This document shows positions 9,359 through 18,099 of a stretch of 64,000 nt of DNA, piece after piece (position 1 is the stretch's first letter; every line of letters begins with the position of its first letter). The stretch covers positions 1 to 64,000 of the forward strand of contig NZ_BMQM01000012.1 of NCBI RefSeq assembly GCF_014648115.1. The letters run 5' to 3'. Below the pieces are notes generated by a model that worked only from the letters and a program-made list of their open reading frames with translations, had not been told where the DNA came from and made no database searches. The translations under genes and the position numbers were made by a program. The DNA comes from Deinococcus seoulensis. Lineage in GTDB: Bacteria > Deinococcota > Deinococci > Deinococcales > Deinococcaceae.

Positions 9359-10616
9359 ACCTCTGAGCCAGAATTTATCTAAAAGACTGAACAGTAGTAG
9401 GATTTTGAGTTTTGCTAGCCACGTACTAACCGGTTCTGCTGCGGGACAATTGATTTTACTTCTTTCTATGCCCCTCTTGTCCAGGATATATAGCCCTGAT
9501 GATTATGGGATATTTGCCACCTACTCTTCAGCGCTTACCGTTCTGATTGCCGTGACCGTTCTAAGATTAGATTCATTGATACCAACTATAAGAAGTGATA
9601 ATGAAAGTATAAATGTTACAAGATTGGGCTTATTTCTTTGCCTATCTGCCTTTATTTTACTATCAGTAATAGTAAATAGACTAGATACGGGCTATGCGCT
9701 CATAGATAAGGTAATTAATTCGCCAATTTCATTCCTATTACCGATCGCGGTTCTCCTGTCAGGAATATATCAGATACTTTCTGGATGGGCCGTCAGAAAA
9801 GAGGCTTCACTATTAATAGGTAGGACAAAATTAAGCCAGAGCATTGGTTCGGTAGTTGCACAAACATCTTTCGGTTTTTTCGGAAATGGCCCAATAGGAT
9901 TAGGTTTAGGTCAAATCCTGTATCAGTCAATCGGTATCAAATCTCTTTTTATGCTTTTCTCAAAAGAATCTAAAGACAAAATCAAGCTCTCAGATATGAT
10001 TGCCACCTTAAAACAGCACAAGGATTTTATTATTTTAGGATTTCTGTCCAGTGTAGCTAATATATTAGTTATTCATTTGCTAATTTTTTTCCTATCGAAT
10101 TCCTATGGCGCTAAAGTAGTGGGATGGACTTTGCTAGCACAAAGGATATTAGGGATTCCGGTAGACTTAATATGCACAGCAATGGGTCAAGCATTATTAT
10201 CAAGAAGTAGTTCTAGATCCAGTGATGAGTTAAAGGATACTTTTTTGGAACTTATGAAATACCTGATCCCTATGTCAGTAGCTATTTCCATATTTTCTCT
10301 TATTCTACCGCTTTTTATACCTGCGATTTTTGGAAATCAATGGGAGGAAGTTGGAGATATATTAAAATATCTAGGAATAATGTATTCAGCTAAGATAATC
10401 TCGTCTCCAATTTCGGTAGTTTTAATAGTTTTAGGGAGATATAGACAGATATTATACATAGATATACTTAGACTATTTTTAGTTTACGTCACAATGGTAA
10501 ACTTTAATACTAGCTATAAGTCGGCTATACTTTCTTATAGCGCCGCCATGACTTTTTTTTACATCGTATACATTTTTTATACATATTACTTTGTTGCCGT
10601 CTCTCGAAAGCGTTAA
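9348..10616 (+). CDS. wzx: lipid-linked oligosaccharide flippase (Wzx-like, MATE/MOP superfamily)
   Basis: 422 residues, almost entirely hydrophobic, with about 12-14 predicted membrane segments. The opening LSFASHVLTGSAAGQLILLLSMPLLSRIYSPDDYG is the standard N-terminus of polysaccharide-biosynthesis flippases (positively charged start, P-LLSRIYSPxDYG). It would move undecaprenyl-linked repeat units across the inner membrane. I chose ATG 9348 over the in-frame ATG 9306 because it lies at the overlap with the leader mini-ORF. AT-rich codon use differs completely from flanking genes, so this cassette is probably acquired. Confidence 0.88.
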   Translation: MKIKPLSQNLSKRLNSSRILSFASHVLTGSAAGQLILLLSMPLLSRIYSPDDYGIFATYSSALTVLIAVTVLRLDSLIPTIRSDNESINVTRLGLFLCLSAFILLSVIVNRLDTGYALIDKVINSPISFLLPIAVLLSGIYQILSGWAVRKEASLLIGRTKLSQSIGSVVAQTSFGFFGNGPIGLGLGQILYQSIGIKSLFMLFSKESKDKIKLSDMIATLKQHKDFIILGFLSSVANILVIHLLIFFLSNSYGAKVVGWTLLAQRILGIPVDLICTAMGQALLSRSSSRSSDELKDTFLELMKYLIPMSVAISIFSLILPLFIPAIFGNQWEEVGDILKYLGIMYSAKIISSPISVVLIVLGRYRQILYIDILRLFLVYVTMVNFNTSYKSAILSYSAAMTFFYIVYIFYTYYFVAVSRKR

Positions 10617-10780
10617 CATTGCTATTAGTAAAGATATCAATCTGAGTCGTGGGATTGAATCAGATCCGTGCTAGGCATATTTCAGCGCATCGTCCTAAAT
10701 TCAAAGCAACTCCAATTTCTAATGATATCAATAAGACTAATAAAGAAAACGCCGTAGTATTCAGTTAAAAGGAGCTAAAA

Positions 10781-10825
10781 ATGTATATAAGTGATACGAC
10801 TATTTTTGAGCAAAATTATGATTGA
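10781..10825 (+). CDS. 14-codon leader mini-ORF coupled to the polymerase gene
   Basis: ATG 10781 follows AAGGAG with ideal spacing and encodes MYISDTTIFEQNYD. Its stop TGA (10823-10825) falls just inside the polymerase frame, whose ATG is at 10818. This repeats the arrangement seen before the flippase: strong ribosome site, short out-of-frame ORF, stop 5-8 bases past the next ATG. The region 10617-10780 otherwise shows no gene. Confidence 0.5.
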   Translation: MYISDTTIFEQNYD

Positions 10826-12155
10826 ATTCTTTATCGCTCTATATTTTATCTATTTTTTCTTTATTAGTAAGTACATTTTCGGCAACCCACTATCTTTTAG
10901 ATCAAACCCACTTTTGTTAATGCATATAGTGCTTCTATCACTTAATTGTATTGGCATCGTATCAGCAAATTTTAATTCTGAAAAACCCTATTATTACTCC
11001 TTTTCAACTGATTTGGGTATTAATCTTGCAAATTATTGGCTGTTGGTTGCTACAAGTATATTTACAACCTTTTTTTGTCTCATGTTTAGAATATATAAAA
11101 TGTATACAAAAAGAGTTTTCGTTAGCGATCAGGCAAAAGGTGATTTTTCCTATATAAAAATAGCTTATGATATACTAATTATTATTTCAACTGCTCTAAT
11201 AATTTATTTAATCATGTATTCACCATCAGTTCCAATTATTAATATACTTAACTCCGAAAGTGATTCACTAGCAAGGCAGCGCGTGGAGTCAAAAATGCTA
11301 TTCCAGGGAAATTCATATATAAAAAACGTCTTTATATCCAATATAGTGCCGTTTACCGGGCTTTTGGGGTTATCTTTATACAATCTCAAATTAATCACAA
11401 ATAAGCTAAAGGTTGCATATTCAGTTTGTCTTAGCATTTTAGTGCTCTTGTTTGGATTAGATAAAGCCCCCTTAATATATTTCATGATTGGAGTCTATAT
11501 TACGACCGGCTCATACCTTAGCACAAAAGCTAAACTTATAATACCTATAGCATCCATAATATGGATATTTGTGAGCTATACACTAATTATGAATGTAAAT
11601 CCTGCCAAAATGTTAGATTTATCAGATGTTACCTCGCCTTTATATAGGTTAGTTTACGGTTCATATGAAATGTATATCCTATCCTTCTCTTTATTTCCGA
11701 ACACCTTTGATTTCGAAGGATTGACATTCTTTAATAGTATAGTTGGCTCGGAACCGTTTGTACCTCCAGCGAGGTTGATGATGGAACATATTAACCCATA
11801 CGGGGTATCATCAGGAGTTGCCGGGCTCGCCAATTCTTACTTTCCAAGCGAGGCTTGGGCTTTCGGAGGTGGGCTCACTGTCTTTATGATTTCTCTAATT
11901 GGCGGCGCGACCTGGGGAATAGTATTTGCATATATCACATCAAAAACCCAATCACATGCAAAGCCATTATATATATCTGCCTACGCTTTCATGAGCATCC
12001 AGTTGGCTATTATAACTCAATCTAGCGCCTCAAGATTAGTTTATAACCCTGAGATCACATTATCAGCACTGTTAGTTATCACAGTAATTGCGTTTTCAAA
12101 AATGCTAAATACCAATAGAGTGTTTCTTAAGCCAATAAGGAGATCTATAAAATGA
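10818..12155 (+). CDS. O-antigen/repeat-unit polymerase (Wzy-like)
   Basis: 445 residues from ATG 10818 (a GTG at 10791 is an alternative). About 10-12 hydrophobic segments with one large hydrophilic loop near residues 270-340 (SEPFVPPARLMMEHINPYG...SYFPSEAW) are typical of the oligosaccharide repeat-unit polymerase (Wzy/OPK) topology. Sequence conservation in this family is very low, so the call rests on topology and on position between flippase and glycosyltransferases. It would join repeat units at the periplasmic face. AT-rich, part of the foreign cassette. The stop overlaps the next start (ATGA). Confidence 0.72.
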   Translation: MIEFFIALYFIYFFFISKYIFGNPLSFRSNPLLLMHIVLLSLNCIGIVSANFNSEKPYYYSFSTDLGINLANYWLLVATSIFTTFFCLMFRIYKMYTKRVFVSDQAKGDFSYIKIAYDILIIISTALIIYLIMYSPSVPIINILNSESDSLARQRVESKMLFQGNSYIKNVFISNIVPFTGLLGLSLYNLKLITNKLKVAYSVCLSILVLLFGLDKAPLIYFMIGVYITTGSYLSTKAKLIIPIASIIWIFVSYTLIMNVNPAKMLDLSDVTSPLYRLVYGSYEMYILSFSLFPNTFDFEGLTFFNSIVGSEPFVPPARLMMEHINPYGVSSGVAGLANSYFPSEAWAFGGGLTVFMISLIGGATWGIVFAYITSKTQSHAKPLYISAYAFMSIQLAIITQSSASRLVYNPEITLSALLVITVIAFSKMLNTNRVFLKPIRRSIK

Positions 12156-13237
12156 AAGTAGCATATTTCTGTGATGATAGAATTATTTCAGGCACAGCAG
12201 CGGAGGAGCATATTAGAGCTATTGCCATTGCTTTTCATAAGCATGGTCACGAAGTTGTATTGTTTACTCCTCAAGGAGGAGTCAGTCAAATTGATGGTAT
12301 CTCAAAAATTATTGAATTTGATGGAAAAAATGCATTAATGAGAGCAATTAAAGCAATGAGTAGTCTTAAGAAAAATGGACCTTTTGACTTCATATATTTG
12401 CGATATCGTGGTTCACAGTGGATGTATCTATTTTCCAATACATTTAGAAAATATCAAAAATTTGTAGAAATTAATGGAATAATGGAAGCAGAGTTTAATA
12501 TTCCACCTATTAGGAGAAAGCTTATTCAGGCCATTCAGAAATCTCTCGAAAAGCCCTTTCTTGAAGGCTCTGCATGCATATTTGTTACCGAGCACATGCT
12601 TGAATACTACTCTAAAAAATATAATATTAAACACACTAGATACATAAGAAATGGCACTTTCGCAGATGAGTTCTCTAGAAAAGACGCATGGAGTAAAAAG
12701 GTAAAATATAAAGGAGTATTTGTCGGAAGCATAGTTTGGTGGCAAGGTCTAAATGAATTAATCACCGCTTCAAGCAATATTACTAATTTCGAGCTACATG
12801 TTTATGGCGATGGACCAGATCTTGAGAGCATTAAATCTCTCTCAGAAGAAATTAACACAAAAAACATCAAATTTATGGGAAAAGTCTCACCTGCCCACGT
12901 GAGAAATATACTTAAAGAGTATGATATAGGCTTTGCCACTAAATCTATAACTAACGAGGAGCTGTCGCCTCTAAAACTGTACCAGTATTGGGCTGCCGGT
13001 CTACCTGTTATCGCAACTAATCTAAGCGGTATGGAATTAGTGGAAAAAATACAGGGCGGACTTCTGTATCAATCAGGAAATACAGATGATTTGAGATCAA
13101 AAATAATCAGTGCCTTCGAAAATATTGATAGTCTTGAACAAATGGGCCAAAATGGAAGAAAATATGTCGAAAGCGAAGGAAGCTGGGTAAGGGCCGGCAA
13201 AGAAACGGTCGATTTTGTGAACTCAATTATCCCATGA
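12152..13237 (+). CDS. glycosyltransferase family 4 (GT-B)
   Basis: 361 residues with the two-Rossmann GT-B plan. The acceptor half starts MKVAYFCDDRIISGTAAEEH. The donor half has GVFVGSIVWWQGLNELI, ELHVYGDGPD and the nucleotide-sugar-binding block ELSPLKLYQYWAAGLPVIAT, which carries a variant of the E-x7-E motif. It would add one sugar to the lipid-linked repeat unit on the cytoplasmic side. Overlaps both neighbours by 4 bases (ATGA), so translation is coupled. AT-rich like the rest of the cassette. Donor and linkage unknown. Confidence 0.85.
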   Translation: MKVAYFCDDRIISGTAAEEHIRAIAIAFHKHGHEVVLFTPQGGVSQIDGISKIIEFDGKNALMRAIKAMSSLKKNGPFDFIYLRYRGSQWMYLFSNTFRKYQKFVEINGIMEAEFNIPPIRRKLIQAIQKSLEKPFLEGSACIFVTEHMLEYYSKKYNIKHTRYIRNGTFADEFSRKDAWSKKVKYKGVFVGSIVWWQGLNELITASSNITNFELHVYGDGPDLESIKSLSEEINTKNIKFMGKVSPAHVRNILKEYDIGFATKSITNEELSPLKLYQYWAAGLPVIATNLSGMELVEKIQGGLLYQSGNTDDLRSKIISAFENIDSLEQMGQNGRKYVESEGSWVRAGKETVDFVNSIIP

Positions 13238-14340
13238 AAATATTACATATAATTACCGGAATGACCTACGGAGGAGCTCAAAAATTCCTAATTTCTCTAT
13301 CTCAAGAACACATCAGAAGTAAGGCTGAGGTTGCTGTAATTGGCCTATACCCTGGACCACTAGGGCAATCACTGAATGATTACGGGATTACATATTTCGA
13401 ATATAATTTCAAAAGAAAAATTGATCCACGCATCCTATTTGAAATAATGAGAGTGATAAGACAGTGGAGCCCAGATGTGGTTCATACTCATTTGGGAACT
13501 GCGGATTTTTACGGTCGAATCGCTGCTAAACTATCTAAAGTTAAACGCGTGGTCAGCACTATCCATAATGAAGAGGACTGGAAAAGCAAAGCTATCTATC
13601 GTCACCTCGACAATTTTTCTTTGCTTTTCGCGGATTATATTGTTGCTTGCTCAAAATCTGTTTACGAATCTCTAAATACTCAATCTGAATCTAATAATAA
13701 GATAAAGCTTATCGAAAATGGCGTTGATACCTCGATTGAGGTAAGAAAAAGCAGAGAAGACATTTACAGAGAAATCAATATTACCACTGATAGCCGACTC
13801 ATTGTTTGCATCGGAAGACTTGAGGAACAGAAAAATCATCAACTTCTTTTAAAGGCAATATCTATTCTCAAAAGACCCGAACTAAAGGTTTGTTTCATAG
13901 GTGCTGGAAGCCGAGAAGTATTCCTTAAGGAACTAGAGATCCAACTTGGTATTAGTGATAATATCATATGGATTCCTCAAACAAGTGACCCGTATTCATA
14001 TATATCCGCGTCCGATATCATGGTACTCCCTTCTTTGTGGGAAGGATTGCCCATTGTTCTACTTGAATCTATGTCTCTCGAAAAATTGATTATTGCATCA
14101 GATATTGAATCACATCGTCATGTAATCAACAGCGGTCGCAACGGCTTTCTCTTCAGGTCAGGTGATGCCGATGACTTGGCGCGCTGTATTAAAGCCGCAC
14201 TGGATATAGATAAAAACCTTTTAAAAGACATAGAGGTCAGTGCAAATCAAACAGTAAAGTCCCGTTATGATATCAAAGAGGCAGCTCGTAAATATATGGA
14301 GGTATATACCAATGGAAAGTTATCCTCTGCCGAGTGTTGA
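13234..14340 (+). CDS. glycosyltransferase family 4 (GT-B)
   Basis: 368 residues. The N-terminus MKILHIITGMTYGGAQKF contains the GGAQ/GGAE acceptor loop. The C-terminal domain shows IVCIGRLEEQKNHQLLLKA and the E-x7-E motif in SLWEGLPIVLLESMSLEK, the GT4 hallmark for retaining transferases. Start overlaps the previous stop (ATGA). Substrate unknown; it belongs to the same lipid-linked repeat-unit assembly line. Its 3' end overlaps the next gene by 29 bases. Confidence 0.9.
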   Translation: MKILHIITGMTYGGAQKFLISLSQEHIRSKAEVAVIGLYPGPLGQSLNDYGITYFEYNFKRKIDPRILFEIMRVIRQWSPDVVHTHLGTADFYGRIAAKLSKVKRVVSTIHNEEDWKSKAIYRHLDNFSLLFADYIVACSKSVYESLNTQSESNNKIKLIENGVDTSIEVRKSREDIYREINITTDSRLIVCIGRLEEQKNHQLLLKAISILKRPELKVCFIGAGSREVFLKELEIQLGISDNIIWIPQTSDPYSYISASDIMVLPSLWEGLPIVLLESMSLEKLIIASDIESHRHVINSGRNGFLFRSGDADDLARCIKAALDIDKNLLKDIEVSANQTVKSRYDIKEAARKYMEVYTNGKLSSAEC

Positions 14341-15103
14341 CATAGCGATTCCAGTTCATGATGGAATTAAGGCTCAGGATTTAAGAGAATGCCTTGAATC
14401 GGTTAAGAATCAGTCATATAAACCAATAAATATTTCAGTCTATGTTGATGGAAACATCAGATCAGAACTGGATGATGTTCTTGTTGAATTTCAAGATTCA
14501 TTGAGCGTTAATTATATGGAAAAGATTGGATTGTCAGCAATTCTAAATTATTCGATACTATTATCTAGATCCCCTTATTACGCCAGAATGGATGCTGATG
14601 ATATAATGTACACCGATAGAATAAAGATTCAGGTAGAATACTTGCAAAGAAATCCTGATATAAAAATTTTAGGGACTTCATTTACTGAATTCACCACCGC
14701 TGAATCAAAACATCGAAATATGCCACATGATCACAAAATTATATCAGAAATGCTTCACTACCGTAATCCATTTGCCCATCCGACGATAATGTTCAGAAGG
14801 GAAGTTTTCAAAACTATTGGCCTATACTCTAGGAATTTTCCATATGCAGAAGATCTAGAGTTATGGACGCGCGCCGATATCAATAGCATAAAGATGACCA
14901 ATCTACCTCAGCAACTTCTCTATTACAGAATGGGGGAAATGCACGCGAGGCGCAATAATTTTATTGCCTTTAAGTCTGAAGCTAAAGTTAGATTGAGAAA
15001 TAGCACGCGATCTCCAAGGATTTTTCTGCTTAAAATAATCGCTATAACCTTCAGGCTTCTCCCGCCGAAAATTGCAAAATTTGCATACAAAATCAGGAAA
15101 TGA
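14312..15103 (+). CDS. glycosyltransferase family 2 (GT-A)
   Basis: 263 residues from the ATG preceded by GGAGG with 8-base spacing; an earlier in-frame ATG (14267) lies deeper in the previous gene and has no ribosome site. The GT-A features are VDIAIPVHDG at the start, ARMDADDIM (metal-binding DxD) near residue 95, and PYAEDLELWTR, the acidic catalytic-base motif. Probably inverting. Last gene of the AT-rich cassette; composition returns to GC-rich within about 50 bases of its stop. Confidence 0.88.
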   Translation: MESYPLPSVDIAIPVHDGIKAQDLRECLESVKNQSYKPINISVYVDGNIRSELDDVLVEFQDSLSVNYMEKIGLSAILNYSILLSRSPYYARMDADDIMYTDRIKIQVEYLQRNPDIKILGTSFTEFTTAESKHRNMPHDHKIISEMLHYRNPFAHPTIMFRREVFKTIGLYSRNFPYAEDLELWTRADINSIKMTNLPQQLLYYRMGEMHARRNNFIAFKSEAKVRLRNSTRSPRIFLLKIIAITFRLLPPKIAKFAYKIRK

Positions 15104-15157
15104 AGTTCTAAGCTTGTGATCTGTGATTAGCGGTCGACCGAAAGGTCAAACGCCCAG

Positions 15158-15500
15158 TCAGCGCATCAGGCCGGCCAGGACCGCGACGGGGTCCTGACCG
15201 CGCAACCGCGCGGTCTCCACGGTGGACTTGATCCGCGTATACGTCTGCGCGGCCACTGCATTCTTACTGCACTGCGAGACTTTCCTCGCCATCACCGCCG
15301 TCCGCAGACTCCGTTCCGCGGCGTTGTTCGTCGGTGGAATGTCCGGGTCCTTCAGGAACCGCCACAACCAATCGAGCACGCTCTCTTCAGGATGCCCAGT
15401 CGGAGTCGCTCGCTCGCTTTCGACTGCAGTGGTGCCCGGTTCAGCAGGGCGTCCAGGCGCAGGGTAAGACACTCACCCTGCTGCGCGTACTCCTCTCGCG
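15158..15500 (-). pseudogene. IS66-family transposase, C-terminal fragment
   Basis: Reading leftward, the frame ends DPDIPPTNNAAERSLRTAVM, then KVSQCSKN..., with the IS66 signature PPTNNAAERSLR, and stops at 15158-15160. Upstream, a second frame reads LLNRAPLQSKASERLRLGILK, the preceding helical part, so a frameshift separates the two near 15400. The N-terminal two thirds are absent on this strand. Confidence 0.8.
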
Positions 15501-15509
15501 TACAGATCC

Positions 15510-15679
15510 CAAGTCACGTCACCAGGACGCCGTCCTGGTGAGGGCACCTTCACGCACAAAGCTCCACCCACGCCAGAGCAGATCACGGCCACCGTGGAGG
15601 TCGACACGCCCAACACCTGTCCTCGATGTGGGTTCACGGGCCTGCTGATCTTCACCCGTCAGGACAAGGCCTGGGTCAC
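15510..15679 (+). pseudogene. IS66-family transposase, N-terminal zinc-finger fragment
   Basis: Open frame without a start: GRRPGEGTFTHKAPPTPEQ, then VEVDTPNTCPRCGFTG and FTRQDKAWVT. This is the IS66 region with the P-G-R-x-P-G stretch and CPxCG finger. It points opposite to the C-terminal fragment on its left, so the two pieces meet head to head near 15500. It ends abruptly inside the antisense of the ligase gene's last codons. Confidence 0.7.
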
Positions 15680-16963
15680 GGGATTCTCCTTCACCTTACG
15701 CCGCTCATCACGAGCAGAAGTCCTTCCCGCCGCCATCCCCAGGAACGCCAAAGCTACAGCTGAGGTACCCGGAATGGCTGTCAGGTGGGCATCGTAAATT
15801 CCCACGAACACAAGCACCGGCACCAACCCCCACGCCAGCAATGTCATCAACCCGGTCCCCAGGAGGGTCGAGGCGAAGAGAGCACCAAAGAGTACTAATC
15901 CAACTGTCCCAATTTCCGAGGCCAGTTGCAACGCGTCATTGTGGGTATAGTTCACGCTTTTGCGATCCATGGTGGTACCACCTGCGCGCTCCTCTCGTCG
16001 GTATGTCGGGGCTTCGCTGTAGAACTGCCCGATGCCTGCACCCTCGACCCGGTGATCGGCCCACAGTTCCTGTCCGTACCGCCAGACGGCCTGTCGTTCA
16101 CGGACAAATGCTTCCCAGTCGCGACTGATACCCAGTTTCTGCTGGTTGGCTTTGAAGGTGGCCTGCCCTGCTGGTGTGGTGAAGTACGTGGCGCCGCCGA
16201 TCCCCGCGGCCAGGACCAGGGCAGTCAGGGTAGCGCCAGTCACACGGTGCTTAACCCATACCCATACCAGGAAGGGTGTGGCAGTGGCCAGCAGAACCGC
16301 GGGGATGCTGCTGCTGTCTGTTTTCAGGTTCAGCCAGTGCAGGGCAGCCAGCAGGGCAATCAGCAGCGGGCTATGCAGGTGTGGGCGGGTAAACAGCAAC
16401 AGGCCGGTGCTCAGGCCTGCCAGGATGATCAGGTAGCCGCTGAAGTGACTGGGGTTGAAATAGGGGCCGGTCACCAGTTCCGGGCCGGTGCCCGGGTAGT
16501 ACTCGAAGCCGGGGACGACGGTGCCCCTGGTCTGCAGGAACGCCAGGATCAGGGTGGCAGCGCCAGTGATGAGCATGCTGCTCAGGATCACCCATTGCCG
16601 GGCACGAGTGATTGCCAGGACATGCAGGCTGACGGCAGTGCCGATCACGGCGGTCCACACGCCAGCCCAGCGGTACGCTTCCCACTGGTAGGGAGCCCAG
16701 GTGGTGCTGAGCCAGATCCAAGTCAGGAACAGCAGGGCCGACGCGAGCCACCAGGGGTTATGAATGGTTACGCGCCCCCGGATGCCCAGGGCAGTGACAG
16801 TCAGGGCAGTGGTGAGGCAACCGAGGAGGATCAGGCCGCTCATGCCCCAGCTGAACGTGGACCCCTGCGCGAGCGGTCCCCACGCCAGGGTCAGGCAGGC
16901 GGTACCCAGGGCAACCCATTCGAATCCGGTGGCGGTACGGTCGCGTACGGTGGTGGATGTCAC
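15659..16963 (-). CDS. O-antigen ligase/polymerase-like membrane protein
   Basis: 434 residues, 10 or more hydrophobic segments. The large periplasmic loop (about 290-350) leads into NYTHNDALQLASEIGTVGLV, matching the H-N-D-x-L-Q-x-x-E-x-G-x-x-G motif of the O-antigen ligase (Wzy_C/WaaL) family. It would polymerise or transfer lipid-linked glycans in the periplasm. Its last six codons and stop (15659-15679) lie in IS66-derived sequence, so the original C-terminus has been replaced. Overlaps the TPR gene by 4 bases. With the AT-rich Wzy, the locus holds two candidate polymerase/ligase proteins. Confidence 0.82.
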   Translation of the reverse strand: MTSTTVRDRTATGFEWVALGTACLTLAWGPLAQGSTFSWGMSGLILLGCLTTALTVTALGIRGRVTIHNPWWLASALLFLTWIWLSTTWAPYQWEAYRWAGVWTAVIGTAVSLHVLAITRARQWVILSSMLITGAATLILAFLQTRGTVVPGFEYYPGTGPELVTGPYFNPSHFSGYLIILAGLSTGLLLFTRPHLHSPLLIALLAALHWLNLKTDSSSIPAVLLATATPFLVWVWVKHRVTGATLTALVLAAGIGGATYFTTPAGQATFKANQQKLGISRDWEAFVRERQAVWRYGQELWADHRVEGAGIGQFYSEAPTYRREERAGGTTMDRKSVNYTHNDALQLASEIGTVGLVLFGALFASTLLGTGLMTLLAWGLVPVLVFVGIYDAHLTAIPGTSAVALAFLGMAAGRTSARDERRKVKENPVTQALS

Positions 16964-17562
16964 GGCTGGACTCCCAGGGTTTTCAGGCCCGCTTCACACT
17001 CAGGCACGATATCGATGGCCCAGCAGCGACGGTAAGCAGTGATGGCCGGAGTCTCCTGTCCGGAAGCTGCAAGGTAGCGGGCGCGTTCCAGCCAGTAACC
17101 CGCGTTGTTCGGGTCGAGTGTCAGGGCAGGTTCGAGGAGTGTCAGGGCGCGGGCGTACTGTTCCTTGAACGCGTACATCTGGGCGTGCTCGAAAGCTGGC
17201 AGGGTGCTGCTGGGACTGATCAGGCGGGCGCGTTCGTAGGCCGCGTCAGCTTGCTGCTGGAAGGTGGGGACGTCCCGGAAGTGCCACAGTGCGCGGGCGG
17301 CGCGGGCATAGGCCAGGGTCACGTTCAGGTCTCCTGGCGCCACCTGAGTCGCCTGTTTATAGGTAAGAAGAGCCTGATCGAACTGAAAGTTCTCCTGTTG
17401 CGTCTTTGCAGTCGTCATCAGGCGTTGTACCTGCAGGTCACGGGCAGCAATAGACGCTGGAAACATGAGTGCCGTCAGGAATACGGGAATCAGAGGCCAC
17501 GGTAATGAAAGTGAGATCACGTGACTCCCAGCATACTGCGCTGTCAACGCCAGGTTGTACAT
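16960..17562 (-). CDS. TPR-repeat protein, membrane-anchored or secreted
   Basis: 200 residues. A hydrophobic stretch (about 17-40, ISLSLPWPLIPVFLTALMF) acts as signal or anchor. After it come TPR-like helical pairs: QFDQALLTYKQATQVAPGDL and QYARALTLLEPALTLDPNN with the spacing and Pro-Asn turn of tetratricopeptides. Coupled to the ligase-like gene by a 4-base overlap, so it probably helps assembly or regulation of that protein in the periplasm. No enzymatic motif. The start is not supported by a clear ribosome site; a terminator-like hairpin lies just upstream. Confidence 0.75.
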   Translation of the reverse strand: MYNLALTAQYAGSHVISLSLPWPLIPVFLTALMFPASIAARDLQVQRLMTTAKTQQENFQFDQALLTYKQATQVAPGDLNVTLAYARAARALWHFRDVPTFQQQADAAYERARLISPSSTLPAFEHAQMYAFKEQYARALTLLEPALTLDPNNAGYWLERARYLAASGQETPAITAYRRCWAIDIVPECEAGLKTLGVQP

Positions 17563-17578
17563 GGGAATGCAAGAGAAT

Positions 17579-17608
17579 CCCCCTGAACTGATGACGCAGT
17601 TCAGGGGG
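17579..17608 (-). terminator. intergenic hairpin between secreted-protein and TPR genes
   Basis: CCCCCTGAACTG (17579-17590) and CAGTTCAGGGGG (17597-17608) form a perfect 12-bp stem with a 6-base loop. On the minus strand it is followed by ATTCTCTTGC, moderately T-rich. It may end or attenuate the transcript of the secreted-protein gene, giving it a higher level than the TPR-ligase pair. Confidence 0.65.
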
Positions 17609-17631
17609 GACGTTGTGCAGTGAAGTCCGGT

Positions 17632-18099
17632 TCAGTTACCGCCGCCTCGGGGCGTCACGGGTGCAGTGGCGAGCGTGGCCGCGCGGTTCGCGATGGTCGC
17701 GGCAGCCGGATTGTTGATCAGGGTAGCCAACTGGGAGAGGTTGTTGACTGCCACGAGACTCGGATTCTCGGCGATGAGGCGTTTGACCCCTTCGTTCGTG
17801 AGGGTCTTACCGGTCGCGGATTCCAGGACGGCACGCACCACGAATTCCATGGGAGCCGCATTGAACTTACGATCGAACAGCTGCTTGAACGCTTCCTCGG
17901 AAATGCGCAGTTTCGAGGCCTGCTCCTTGAACTGGGCCGGGGTCAGCTTCTCCAGAGTGGCGAGCGACAGGAACACTCCACGGGCACCAGCGATGGAAAG
18001 CAGGGCAGCGTACCCACTGACGGAATTGGCAGCAGACTGCGCCTGGACTGACGGGGCGAACAGCGCGAGGGCAGAAACGGACAGAAGAAGCTTTTTCAT
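17632..18099 (-). CDS. small secreted protein of unknown function
   Basis: 155 residues with a clear signal peptide (MKKLLLSVSALALFAPSVQAQ, cleavage probably after VQA). The mature part is helical and polar, rich in Ala/Leu, with EQASKLRISEEAFKQLFDRK and a Pro-Arg-Gly-Gly-Gly-Asn tail; I recognise no domain. A strong AAGGAG precedes the ATG. It heads the minus-strand polysaccharide arm, which carries copy 2 of the shared 22-bp site 305 bases upstream, so a role in polymer synthesis or surface attachment is inferred from position only. Confidence 0.75.
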   Translation of the reverse strand: MKKLLLSVSALALFAPSVQAQSAANSVSGYAALLSIAGARGVFLSLATLEKLTPAQFKEQASKLRISEEAFKQLFDRKFNAAPMEFVVRAVLESATGKTLTNEGVKRLIAENPSLVAVNNLSQLATLINNPAAATIANRAATLATAPVTPRGGGN

